Source: Clostridiaceae bacterium OM02-2AC
GTDB lineage: Bacteria > Bacillota_I > Bacilli_A > Erysipelotrichales > Erysipelotrichaceae
Direction of reading: 5' to 3'
NCBI GenBank assembly: GCA_003481775.1
Contig: QULU01000006.1
Span: 60,217 to 124,216 of the forward strand
DNA length: 64,000 nucleotides
The translations under genes and the position numbers were made by a program. Shown one piece after another: positions 18,103 through 26,795 of the stretch. Each line of letters opens with the position of its first letter. The stretch's first letter is position 1. The notes under the pieces were generated by a model that was given only the letters and a program-made list of their open reading frames with translations, was not told the origin of the DNA and ran no database searches.

Positions 18103-18639
18103 ATGAATTTAAAAGGAACAAAGACAGAAAAGAACCTGAATGAGGCATTTGCCGGAGAATCCATGGCAAGAAACAAGTATACGTATTATGCTTCCAAGGC
18201 GAAAAAGGACGGCTATGTTCAGATTTCCAATATTTTTGAACAAACAGCAAACAACGAAAAGGAGCATGCTAAATTATGGTTTAAGCTGCTGCATGACGGT
18301 ATGCCGGATACGGTTACCAATCTGAAGGATGCTGCTGCCGGTGAAAACTTCGAGTGGACAGACATGTACGCACGTATGGCAAAGGAAGCTCGTGAGGAAG
18401 GCTTTGATGACATCGCTGATACGATGGAAGGCGTTCTGGCTATTGAAAAAACACACGAGCAGCGCTATGTTGCTCTGCTGAACAATATCGAGGATGGCAC
18501 TGTGTTTGAAAAAGCAGAGGAAACCCTGTGGGAATGTCTGAACTGCGGACACCTGCACACTGGAAAAACTGCTCCAGAGGTTTGCCCGGTATGCAATCAC
18601 CCACGTTCTTACTTTGAGGTACGCAAAGAAAATTACTAA
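18103..18639 (+). CDS. rbr: Rubrerythrin
   Basis: A 178-residue protein with an N-terminal four-helix diiron domain (ligands visible in AGESMARNKY and NEKEHA, then a matching pair in EGVLAIEKTHEQRY) and a C-terminal rubredoxin-like Fe(SCys)4 domain with CLNCGHLHTG and CPVCNHP. It reduces hydrogen peroxide in anaerobes using electrons from rubredoxin or ferredoxin. The start at 18103 follows AAAGGAGG; an upstream 27-residue extension is not supported. Monocistronic with its own terminator. Confidence 0.95.
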   Translation: MNLKGTKTEKNLNEAFAGESMARNKYTYYASKAKKDGYVQISNIFEQTANNEKEHAKLWFKLLHDGMPDTVTNLKDAAAGENFEWTDMYARMAKEAREEGFDDIADTMEGVLAIEKTHEQRYVALLNNIEDGTVFEKAEETLWECLNCGHLHTGKTAPEVCPVCNHPRSYFEVRKENY

Positions 18640-18646
18640 TTTATAA

Positions 18647-18690
18647 CAGAAAAAAGGCTTTTTTCGTTAAGAAAGGAGCCTTTTTTTGCA
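18647..18690 (+). terminator. Terminator of rbr
   Basis: AAAAAAGGCT...AGCCTTTTTTT hairpin eight bases after the stop. Confidence 0.8.
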
Positions 18691-18884
18691 TCATTAGAAA
18701 AAGTATCGGGAAAGTTTATATGTTTTTTAGAAAAGCATATTGTAAAAAAATATAATATGTGTAGAATATATTTGATACATCTTTCAGCGGCCGCTGTCTG
18801 TTCTGTATAAATAAAAGGTGAAGACTGCATAAGGATATGTCAGTTTCCTGCGAACATTTAGAAAGAAAGTCTGGTTAAATTGAT

Positions 18885-20282
18885 ATGACAAATTTTATTC
18901 ATTCCGTGCTGGGGTTCAGAAAACTGTCCCCTGCGCAGAAGATTGCATCGAGCTTCCTGCTTGTGATTCTCAGTGGGACACTGCTGCTGATGCTGCCGAT
19001 TTCCAATAAGAATTTTCAGTTTCTGAACTGGCTGGATGCTCTGTTCACGGCAACCAGTGCCACCTGTGTAACCGGATTGAGTGTATTTACGGTTGCTGAT
19101 CAGCTTAACTGGTTTGGTCAGCTGATTCTGCTTCTGCTGATTCAGGTCGGCGGTCTTGGACTGATGACATTTATGGCGGTCTTTATCCTGATTGTGAAAA
19201 ATCGTCTCTCAATGAATGAGAAAATCGCTATGAAGGAAATGCTGAATCAGGACAGGGTCGTAAATATGCGGAAGTTTCTGCTGGATATCCTGTACTATAC
19301 CCTGTTTTTTGAGGCTGTGGGTGCGATTCTGATATCGTTTCGCATGATCCCGCGCTTCGGACTTGTGGATGGCAGCTTTAAAGCGGTATTTCTGGCTGTT
19401 TCTGCTTTCTGTAACGCCGGCTTCGATACGCTCGGCTCAATAAGCCTTCAGGAATATGTTCACGACCCGCTGATGTGCCTTACCATTATGTCACTGATTG
19501 TACTGGGTGGTCTGGGATTTGCAGTCTGGTTTGATATCCGGGATAAGGTGGGGCCGCTGCTACATCGCCAGATTACATTTAAAAAGTTTAGACATTCTCT
19601 GTCTCTGCATACCAAAATCGTATTGAGCGTCAGTTTGTTTCTGATTGTTGTACCGGGCTTGCTGATTATGCTGGTGGAGTTCACAAATTCCAGAACACTG
19701 GGAGATTTCAATATTTTCGAGAAGCTGATGACTGCGATGTTTGAGTCGATTGCACTGCGTACGGCAGGCTTTACAACAATCAATTATGCAGGTCTGAAGC
19801 CTGCGACCGATCTGCTGATGATGGTTGTCATGTTTATCGGTGGTTCTCCGGGTGGTACTGCTGGTGGTATCAAAACAACGACCATCGCCGTGCTTGTTAT
19901 CTATATTATTTCTTCTTTGAAGGGAAGAGAGCATACCGTTGTTCTTCACAGAAAAATTGGAAGGGGAATCATCATTCGTGCAATGGGAATCTTCTTCATC
20001 AATCTGGTTGTGTTGTTTACAGGGATTTTCTTGTTGAATATCGTCGAGCAAAAGCCGTTTTTAAGCCTTTCCTTTGAGGCAGTGAGCGCCATGGCAACGG
20101 TAGGTTCCAGCCTTGGAATTACCACCTCTCTGGGTGTGGGAGGCAAGCTGATTATCATCTTCCTCATGTATGTCGGGCGTATCGGTATTTCCACACTGAT
20201 ATTGTCATTGACACGAAATAAGCCAAATAGAAATTCAGCAAATAAGGTTTCATTCCCAAATGGAAATATTATCGTGGGATAA
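18885..20282 (+). CDS. ktrB: Potassium uptake protein KtrB, TrkH family
   Basis: A 465-residue membrane protein with four M1-P-M2 repeats. Selectivity-filter glycines are seen in ATCVTGLS, FCNAGFDTLG, IALRTAGFTT and MATVGSSLG, and the intramembrane GGSPGGTAGGIKTTT gate loop follows the third repeat. It forms the ion-conducting dimer of the KtrAB system for potassium (with sodium) uptake. The weak ribosome site (AGAAAGAAAG) makes the exact start less certain. ktrA begins 13 bases after its stop. Confidence 0.93.
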   Translation: MTNFIHSVLGFRKLSPAQKIASSFLLVILSGTLLLMLPISNKNFQFLNWLDALFTATSATCVTGLSVFTVADQLNWFGQLILLLLIQVGGLGLMTFMAVFILIVKNRLSMNEKIAMKEMLNQDRVVNMRKFLLDILYYTLFFEAVGAILISFRMIPRFGLVDGSFKAVFLAVSAFCNAGFDTLGSISLQEYVHDPLMCLTIMSLIVLGGLGFAVWFDIRDKVGPLLHRQITFKKFRHSLSLHTKIVLSVSLFLIVVPGLLIMLVEFTNSRTLGDFNIFEKLMTAMFESIALRTAGFTTINYAGLKPATDLLMMVVMFIGGSPGGTAGGIKTTTIAVLVIYIISSLKGREHTVVLHRKIGRGIIIRAMGIFFINLVVLFTGIFLLNIVEQKPFLSLSFEAVSAMATVGSSLGITTSLGVGGKLIIIFLMYVGRIGISTLILSLTRNKPNRNSANKVSFPNGNIIVG

Positions 20283-20295
20283 GGAGATAGAAAAA

Positions 20296-20973
20296 ATGAA
20301 AAAGATTTCAAACAGACAGTATGTTGTCCTGGGATTAGGGATTTTCGGTTCAACAGTCGCAAAGACATTAAGCAGCTATAACTGCGAGGTGATTGCGTTG
20401 GATAATGATGAAAAATGCGTGGACCGCATGGCGGATATCGTCACACAGAGTATGATGTGTGATATTACGGATATCAATCAGCTGCGCGAGGCAGGTGTCC
20501 AGGATTGCGATATTGCGATCGTGAGTATGGGGAGCCACCTTGAGGAAAGTGTGATGGGCATTATCAATCTGAAGGAGCTAGGTGTTCCATATATCGTGGC
20601 AAAGGCAAAAAATAAGCGTTATATGCAGATTTTTACAGAGCTTGGAGCCAATAAAGTTGTGCGTCCGGAGAAGGAAATGGGAGAGCAGGTTGCTAAGGGC
20701 GTATTAGGGAAAAATATTATTGATGTTGTGGATTTGGATAAGGAGTACAGTATCGTGGAAATACCTACACCGCCGCAATGGGTAGGAAAATCTCTGATTG
20801 AACTTGATCTGCGCCGAAGATTCGGTATCAACGTTGTGGGCATACGTTCCTATTTGCAGGAGCATTTGAATGTTTGTCCGGATGCAGAATATAAAATACA
20901 GAAGGAGGATCATCTGGTTGTGATTGCGGATTGCAAGACACTGGATCGATTTGACGTACTGGATCAGCTGTAA
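20296..20973 (+). CDS. ktrA: Potassium uptake regulatory subunit KtrA (RCK)
   Basis: A 225-residue RCK protein: Rossmann N-terminal domain with VLGLGIFGSTVA (GxGxxG) and the acidic ALDNDE that contacts the adenine ribose of ATP/ADP/NAD, followed by a TrkA_C domain from about residue 140. It forms the octameric ring gating KtrB. In relatives the TrkA_C domain binds c-di-AMP, which closes the channel; whether it does here is inferred. The start at 20296 after AAGGAGATAG replaces an upstream frame overlapping ktrB. Confidence 0.93.
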   Translation: MKKISNRQYVVLGLGIFGSTVAKTLSSYNCEVIALDNDEKCVDRMADIVTQSMMCDITDINQLREAGVQDCDIAIVSMGSHLEESVMGIINLKELGVPYIVAKAKNKRYMQIFTELGANKVVRPEKEMGEQVAKGVLGKNIIDVVDLDKEYSIVEIPTPPQWVGKSLIELDLRRRFGINVVGIRSYLQEHLNVCPDAEYKIQKEDHLVVIADCKTLDRFDVLDQL

Positions 20974-20999
20974 GATGCGAAAACTGCATCTTTTTTTGT
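20971..20999 (+). terminator. Terminator of ktrBA
   Basis: AGATGC-GAAAACT-GCATCT directly after the stop, with TTTTTTG. Confidence 0.8.
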
Positions 21000-21087
21000 G
21001 CTTTATGAATACACATGTTTTTGGGTATGCTTTCATATACTGTTTTAATGGAGGATGCTTTTATTTGTAATAGAGGCAGGATGCTCG

Positions 21088-21771
21088 ATGAGAAAAGTCA
21101 AAAGCAGGAAATATAAAAAGCAGAAGCTGATTCTTCTGCTGGTCGCGATTGTTCTTGGTTTCGGATGTATTGTCCGTTCGTTTAATATGTATATGGAGCC
21201 GCAGCTACAGGCGATTGCCAAACAGCATACAGGGTTTGCAATCAATAATATTGTGAAGGAAGTGCTAGCGGATATTGAATATGATACCGATGCTCTGTTT
21301 AAAATAAATCGTACAAAGAGCGGGGATATAAGTAGTATTGAGTATGATTCGTATAAATTGAATCAGCTGCTGTATTCGGCATTGAATACGATTGATAAAT
21401 CACTGCTGGCTGCACAGGATGGTAAAAAGGACCCTACGACAAAGGATGTTTTCTATGAGGATGGGGTGTTGTACGAGGTTCCGGCAGGTTATCTGAGTCA
21501 TATTTTCTTTTTATATGATAAGGGGCCGAAAATCAGAGTGCGTATGCGCATGCTGAATGATGTTACAGGGGAGATAAAAACAGAATCGAAGCCATATGGT
21601 ATCAACAACACCATGATTAAAATATCACTTGTTGTCAAGGTGAATGCACAGGTTATAACTTTTTTGAGTACGTCAGAGCTGGAGACGAAAACGGAGATAC
21701 CGTTGGTAGTGCAGATTGTGAATGGACAGGTTCCTGATTTTGCTCCGTATAGTAGTTCGTCTGGTAAGTGA
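21088..21771 (+). CDS. yunB: Sporulation protein YunB
   Basis: A 227-residue protein with a basic N-terminus and one membrane anchor (about residues 13-33), then an extracytoplasmic domain. The C-terminal ETKTEIPLVVQIVNGQVPDF and the GINNTMIKISLVVKVNAQV stretch match the Spore_YunB family, needed for normal sporulation in Bacillus subtilis but of unknown biochemistry. I prefer the ATG at 21088, following AGAGGCAGG; an ATG at 21055 is poorly spaced. Its presence indicates an endospore former. The gene is convergent with the CRISPR array, whose distal end begins about 20 bases downstream. Confidence 0.8.
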   Translation: MRKVKSRKYKKQKLILLLVAIVLGFGCIVRSFNMYMEPQLQAIAKQHTGFAINNIVKEVLADIEYDTDALFKINRTKSGDISSIEYDSYKLNQLLYSALNTIDKSLLAAQDGKKDPTTKDVFYEDGVLYEVPAGYLSHIFFLYDKGPKIRVRMRMLNDVTGEIKTESKPYGINNTMIKISLVVKVNAQVITFLSTSELETKTEIPLVVQIVNGQVPDFAPYSSSSGK

Positions 21772-21792
21772 TGAAAAAGTATTACAGTAGCA

Positions 21793-22769
21793 CTATTTAA
21801 TTTATAGCCTCAGGAGAGACTAGACTGCAGCCTGTCAATATGAGTGCTGCTAATGCGGTATTCAGATCCACTAGTCTCAGGAGAGACTAGACCAGGCAAT
21901 GATACATGTCGCTTAATGTTCGCTCGATTTAGATCCACTAGTCTCAGGAGAGACTAGACGAAGGAAATGAAACCGTGACAAATTGTCACAGTTTATTTAG
22001 ATCCACTAGTCTCAGGAGAGACTAGACGACCCATTCTAAGCTATCTAAAGGCTTTAGACTTAATTTAGATCCACTAGTCTCAGGAGAGACTAGACATCTG
22101 GAGATTAGGAAAGAACCGCCTGCATGGGATTTAGATCCACTAGCCTCAGGAGAGACTAGACCTCTCAGGTTACTTCTTTCTCAGTTCCCTGATTAATTTA
22201 GATCCACTAGCCTCAGGAGAGACTAGACGGTAACGAGCAGCTTCACACTATATGCAAAGTGGATTTAGATCCACTAGACTCAGGAGAGACTAGACTTTTG
22301 TTTACCATTTGTTTTTCCTCCGTGCCCACTTAGGATTTAGATCCACTAGCCTCAGGAGAGACTAGACATAGTACAAACAAATTTTAATAAGGTACTCGGC
22401 TAATTTAGATCCACTAGCCTCAGGAGAGACTAGACGGAAACGGCTGAACAGATATCAAAAGCCTATTGATTTAGATCCACTCGCCTCAGGAGAGACTAGA
22501 CTAATAATCTCAATAACATGGAGATAGGTGGAAGATTTAGATCCACTAGCCTCAGGAGAGACTAGACTTCCTTCAAAACTTCTGTCTGTTTTGATTCTTC
22601 AGATTTAGATCCACTAGTCTCAGGAGAGACTAGACAGCATCTTATGCGCCTAAATAAGATAGGCTCAATATTTAGATCCACTAGTCTCAGGAGAGACTAG
22701 ACTGGGATTTTGGTGGATTAGACAACTTTTATAAGAATTTAGATCCACTAGTCTCAGGAGAGACTAGAC
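21793..22769 (-). CRISPR. Type I-C-like CRISPR array, 15 repeats, 14 spacers, no adjacent cas genes
   Basis: Fifteen 33-base repeats at a period of 66-68 (one of 72), giving spacers mostly 33-35 bases (one of 39). Read on the minus strand the repeat begins GTCTAGTCTC, has loop TCCT, the partner arm GAGACTAG, and ends GTGGATCTAAAT. This is the type I-C layout (GTC-stem-loop-stem-GTGGAT-xx-AAAT), and 34-base spacers fit I-C too. The repeat at 21793-21825 keeps only its first 21 or so bases on that strand, as expected for the leader-distal end, which also supports minus-strand transcription. Three variants differ at one stem position (T, C or A on the plus strand). No cas gene occurs in the window. 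Confidence 0.92.
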
Positions 22770-22981
22770 CGTGAAAAATCTTATGAGCACCCCTAAATGA
22801 AACAAATTTACATAAATATAAAGTCTGAACTAATGAAAATCATATTAAATCTGTTACAAAAAATTTAAACAAAATGATGCGCGAACCTCCCAGGGAATTC
22901 ATGTGAGCTTATGGTACGCGCTGGATAAATTAGCGGGGCAATCATCTCTTATTATTATAACAGAAAAAAATCCAAATACAT
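22770..22981 (-). promoter_or_regulatory. Probable CRISPR leader
   Basis: About 210 bases, AT-rich next to the first repeat, without coding capacity, between the array and the nrdD terminator. A possible promoter (TTGTTT, 17 bases, TTTAAT) reads toward the array on the minus strand. Position and composition fit a leader; function is inferred. Confidence 0.55.
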
Positions 22982-23015
22982 AAAAAGGATACATTTCTGC
23001 ATGAAATATATCCTC
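22982..23015 (-). terminator. Terminator of the nrd operon
   Basis: Minus strand AGGATA-TA-TTTC...GAAA-TG-TATCCT followed by TTTTTA, just past the nrdD stop. Confidence 0.65.
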
Positions 23016-23022
23016 TTATTGC

Positions 23023-25401
23023 TTATGCCTTCTGCATCATATCAATGTACTTACGAATGTTGGATGCATTGCTGTATGTTTCACAGCTTCCATCTCTGCA
23101 GACGACCAACGTCGGTGCCTGCATAATTGAGAATTTTTTTGTTAACTCAGCCTGTTCCTCAGCATCCACTTTTTCATAGGAGATACCAGCACTTTTCAGC
23201 CAGCTATCAGCTATTTTACAATTCGGACAGGTCTTAGTTGTAAATAGGAAAACACCTTCTTCATTTACAGCCTGAACGGTATCAGCTTCCTTTTCAACAT
23301 GTGGTAGGGCATCCTTACCTTTTAAGACAGAATGTCCGATATCATAAACTTTACGCTCTTTGAATTCCTGACTCTTCCCTTCATTCCAATTCTGTACAGG
23401 TCGATAGTATCCCGTAATTCGACTCCATACCTCAGTTGTACCACCGCATTGCGGGCATGTATAATGCTCCCCGTTGATATATCCATGATTTCGACAGATG
23501 GAATAGGTTGGGGAAAGGGTGTAATATGGCAGGCGGTAGTTCTCAGCTATTTTTCTTACCAGAGCTGCTGCTGCTTTCCAATCCGGAAGCTTTTCCCCCA
23601 AGAACGCATGGAACACTGTTCCGGAAGTATATAATGTTTGGAGCTCATCCTGTACATCCAGTGCTTCAAAGATGTCCTCTGTATAGCCAACAGGTAAGTG
23701 AGAGCTATTTGTGTAATACGGTGTATTTCCTTCTTCTGTTGCAGTAATGATATCCGGGTAACGTTCCTTGTCATGCTTTGCTAGACGATATGTTGTTGAC
23801 TCTGCAGGGGTAGCCTCCAGATTATATAAATCCCCATATTTCTCCTGATAAATGACCAAACGCTCACGCATATGATTCAGAACCTCTTTTGTGAAAGCTT
23901 GCGCTTCCTTTTGTGTCAGATCCATACCAAGCCATTTGGCATTTAAGGCCACTTCATTCATTCCAATCAGCCCCAATGTGGAGAAGTGGTTCGCAAAGGT
24001 TCCAAGATACCGTTTGGTATATGGATATAAGCCTTCCTCCAGCAGCTTGGAAATGACTGTGCGCTTTACCTTCAAGGAGCGTGCAGCGATATCCATCAGA
24101 TGATCGAGTCGCTTATAGAAATCCTCTTTATTTGTAGAAAGATATGCGATACGCGGCATATTGATTGTGACTACACCAACAGAGCCAGTGCTTTCGCCGC
24201 TTCCAAAGTATCCACCGCTTTTTTTACGCAGCTCACGAAGATCCAGCCGCAGACGGCAGCACATGCTTCGCACATCGCTTGGCTCCATATCGGAGTTAAC
24301 ATAATTAGAGAAATAAGGTGTTCCGTACTTTGCGGTCATTTCAAATAGCAGCTTGTTGTTTTCTGTTTCCGACCAGTCAAAGTCACGGGTAATGGAATAG
24401 GTGGGAATCGGATACTGGAAACCGCGTCCATTGGCATCTCCCTCAATCATAATCTCAATGAATGCCTTGTTTACCATATCCATTTCTTTTTTACAGTCCT
24501 TATATTTGAAATCTACTTCTTTTCCTCCAATAATGCAATTTAGCTCAGCAAGGTCGGCAGGAACTGTCCAATCCAAGGTGATGTTGGAGAACGGTGCCTG
24601 TGTACCCCAGCGGCTAGGTGTGTTTACACCATAAATAAAGGATTCCACACATTTTTTAACCTGATCATAGTCCAGATTATCTGCTTTAACGAAGGGTGCC
24701 AGATACGTATCAAAGGAAGAGAAGGCCTGTGCACCTGCCCACTCATTCTGCATAATACCGAGAAAGTTTACCATCTGATTGCAGAGTGTCGCAAGATGAC
24801 TGGCCGGTTTGGATGTGATTTTTCCTCCGACACCGCCCAGACCTTCCTGAATCAGCTGCTTCAGACTCCAGCCGGCACAATAACCTGTCAGCATACTCAA
24901 ATCATGAATATGCATATCACCAGACTTATGTGCATTTCCAATTTCCTCATCATAGATTTCACTCAGCCAGTAATTGGCAGTGATTGCTCCGGAGTTATTC
25001 AATATCAGTCCACCTACGGAATAGGTGACGGTTGAATTTTCTTTTACGCGCCAGTCGGTGGCTTTCACATAGCTGTCGACTAGCTCCTTGTAATCCAGAA
25101 TGGTGGATTTCATATTCCGGATTTTTTCCCTCTGCTTTCGATAGAGAATATAACATTTCGCTACATCGCCGTACCCGGATTGAATCAGAATGGATTCCAC
25201 ACTGTCCTGAATATCCTCCACCTGAATGCGTTCATGCTTTATTTTTGGCTCAAAATCGGATGTGACACGCAAAGCAAGCATGTCGATAATGCTTGGGTGG
25301 TACTGGCGTTCTACCGCATCAAATGCCTTCTGAATGGCATTGCTGATTTTGGCAATGTCAAACTCTGAAATCTTTCCATCTCTTTTAATAACCTGATACA
25401 T
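23023..25401 (-). CDS. nrdD: Anaerobic ribonucleoside-triphosphate reductase with fused redoxin domain
   Basis: A 792-residue class III ribonucleotide reductase. Residues 1-90 form an ATP-cone (VIKRDGKISEFD), followed by the catalytic barrel and a C-terminal glycyl-radical site RITGYYRPV with the radical glycine near residue 664, preceded by a zinc-type segment (CRNHGY...CPQCGG). The last 100 residues are an extra thioredoxin/glutaredoxin-fold domain: FLFTTKTCPNCKIAD with CPNC at about 725-728 and the cis-proline segment MQAPTLVV. It makes deoxynucleotides without oxygen; the added domain could reduce the active-site disulfide in cis (inference). Start at 25401, 22 bases after the activase gene; a 57-residue upstream extension overlaps that gene and is rejected. 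Confidence 0.93.
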   Translation of the reverse strand: MYQVIKRDGKISEFDIAKISNAIQKAFDAVERQYHPSIIDMLALRVTSDFEPKIKHERIQVEDIQDSVESILIQSGYGDVAKCYILYRKQREKIRNMKSTILDYKELVDSYVKATDWRVKENSTVTYSVGGLILNNSGAITANYWLSEIYDEEIGNAHKSGDMHIHDLSMLTGYCAGWSLKQLIQEGLGGVGGKITSKPASHLATLCNQMVNFLGIMQNEWAGAQAFSSFDTYLAPFVKADNLDYDQVKKCVESFIYGVNTPSRWGTQAPFSNITLDWTVPADLAELNCIIGGKEVDFKYKDCKKEMDMVNKAFIEIMIEGDANGRGFQYPIPTYSITRDFDWSETENNKLLFEMTAKYGTPYFSNYVNSDMEPSDVRSMCCRLRLDLRELRKKSGGYFGSGESTGSVGVVTINMPRIAYLSTNKEDFYKRLDHLMDIAARSLKVKRTVISKLLEEGLYPYTKRYLGTFANHFSTLGLIGMNEVALNAKWLGMDLTQKEAQAFTKEVLNHMRERLVIYQEKYGDLYNLEATPAESTTYRLAKHDKERYPDIITATEEGNTPYYTNSSHLPVGYTEDIFEALDVQDELQTLYTSGTVFHAFLGEKLPDWKAAAALVRKIAENYRLPYYTLSPTYSICRNHGYINGEHYTCPQCGGTTEVWSRITGYYRPVQNWNEGKSQEFKERKVYDIGHSVLKGKDALPHVEKEADTVQAVNEEGVFLFTTKTCPNCKIADSWLKSAGISYEKVDAEEQAELTKKFSIMQAPTLVVCRDGSCETYSNASNIRKYIDMMQKA

Positions 25402-25423
25402 ATCGTTCTTCCTTTCCTTCTCT

Positions 25424-26560
25424 CTATATACCACGAAGCTCTGTATTTGGAACCTTCGCTTTCGCCAATTTCTGAAACTGCTGCAGGGTTTCTTTATCCC
25501 ATGCATGCAATCCCTTCCTAATGACATGGTCACTGTCTTCAAAATTTTGCAGATACCAGGCGGCTGCACCATGAAGCCATTCTGCCATATCCTGAATATC
25601 CTGAGCCGTATGCAGCTCCTTTACAACCGTTGTACGAAATTCATATGGAATATGTCCTTCCTTTAGATAGGTGATGCTCTCCTGTATACCGCTGAGATCA
25701 AGATTACGGATACCGGCTGTTTCTCCATATTTTTGTGGAGCGTTTTTGATATCCATAGCGACGTAATTCACAAGCCCTTCTTCAACAAGCAGCTTTAGCT
25801 GATCCGGACTACTGCCATTTGTGTCCAGCTTGATTGCATAGCCCATAGCCTTGATTTTTCGTAGAAATTCTGCGAGCTCCGGATTCAACAGCGGTTCACC
25901 TCCGCTGATACAGACACCATCCAGAATTCCTTTTCGTTTTTCCAGAAAGCTGAGCACATCAGCTTCCTGCAGCTCCGGCATGTTTTCTGGCAGAAAGACG
26001 AGATCGCTGTTTTGACAGAAGGGGCAGCGGAAATTGCAGCCACCTGTAAAAATCGTACTTGCCATTTTTTGCGGATAATCCAGCAGAGTCAGCTTTTGAA
26101 TGCCAAACAGCTTAATGCCTGCTTCTTCCTGCTGTTCATATTTCCGGGCATTCTCGCTTAGCTTACTGAGCGTTGCTTCAAACTGCTGCAGCTCCTGCGT
26201 ACCGATATCCTTGGATAAAAGCTCCCACCACTGCTGACGGATCATGTAGATATCACGGATGATATCCTTAGTCTTGTCGGTGGTATATAACAGTCGAATG
26301 CGTTTATCCTCCGGACTGTTTTGTGTTGTTACATAGCCAAGCTCCTCCAGACGGGAGATGCTCTTGGTAATGGTTCCTTTATCAAAGCAGCCCTTTTGTG
26401 CAAGCTGCTGCATGTTCAGACCCTCCTGTTCATAGATGAGAATCAAAAACAGAATCTGTGCTGCATTGATGTCGTGTCCGCATAACTTTTTATCATAATA
26501 TTTCTGTCCGCAGCGGTACAGAATTGAGGTGTTTAAATATAAATAGTTGCTGTTATCCAT
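25424..26560 (-). CDS. nrdG: MarR regulator fused to class III RNR activase (radical SAM, NrdG type)
   Basis: One uninterrupted 378-residue frame joining two families. Residues 1-145 are a MarR winged helix-turn-helix (NMQQLAQKGCFDKGTITKSI recognition helix region, then the wing SPEDKRIRLLYTT). Residues 150-378 are a radical SAM activase: KLTLLDYPQKMASTIFTGGC, the cluster motif CNFRCPFC (Cys175, 179, 182), SGGEPLL and KLDTNGS. The activase part installs the glycyl radical on NrdD, encoded 22 bases downstream. An inverted repeat covers the -35 of its own promoter, so the MarR half probably represses the operon. Three extra cysteines (17, 27, 58) lie in the regulator half. Confidence 0.9.
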   Translation of the reverse strand: MDNSNYLYLNTSILYRCGQKYYDKKLCGHDINAAQILFLILIYEQEGLNMQQLAQKGCFDKGTITKSISRLEELGYVTTQNSPEDKRIRLLYTTDKTKDIIRDIYMIRQQWWELLSKDIGTQELQQFEATLSKLSENARKYEQQEEAGIKLFGIQKLTLLDYPQKMASTIFTGGCNFRCPFCQNSDLVFLPENMPELQEADVLSFLEKRKGILDGVCISGGEPLLNPELAEFLRKIKAMGYAIKLDTNGSSPDQLKLLVEEGLVNYVAMDIKNAPQKYGETAGIRNLDLSGIQESITYLKEGHIPYEFRTTVVKELHTAQDIQDMAEWLHGAAAWYLQNFEDSDHVIRKGLHAWDKETLQQFQKLAKAKVPNTELRGI

Positions 26561-26583
26561 GTCTTCCCTCCGATGGTTGGCCT

Positions 26584-26626
26584 TTCAACTATAAGAATGA
26601 TAGCACACAAAAGTTGAACATTCAAC
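26584..26626 (-). promoter_or_regulatory. nrdG-nrdD promoter with MarR-type operator
   Basis: Minus strand -35 TTGAAT (26620-26625), 17-base spacer, -10 TATCAT (26597-26602). The palindrome GTTGAA-CA-TTCAAC (plus strand 26613-26626) overlaps the -35 and an extra half-site GTTGAA (minus, 26584-26589) lies at the expected transcription start. This is the usual size and placement of a MarR operator. Confidence 0.6.
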
Positions 26627-26795
26627 CTTTGTAAAGAATGTAACAAATGAAAAGCAAAGTCATCACAAAAATTTATAAATGTATAAATTGGAAAGGTAAT
26701 CCTTTCTGGACAAAGAGAAGATTTTTTCATAAAATATTGAATCGATGTAGAGCGCATTCCTGATTTGTGCTAGGATAATAGGGAAGGTGAAGTAC

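Noticed and set aside
18691..18884. Possible c-di-AMP (ydaO) riboswitch upstream of ktrB
   Set aside because: The region is short and AT-rich and lacks the two conserved ydaO cores; regulation of KtrA by c-di-AMP, if any, would be at the protein level.
21793..22769. Reading the array as type VI (Cas13a) from the plus strand, since the repeat there starts GATTTAGA and ends ACTAGAC
   Set aside because: The repeat is 33 bases, spacers are about 34, the GTGGAT-AAAT end fits I-C, and the degenerate repeat is at the end expected for minus-strand transcription. No HEPN-type gene is present.
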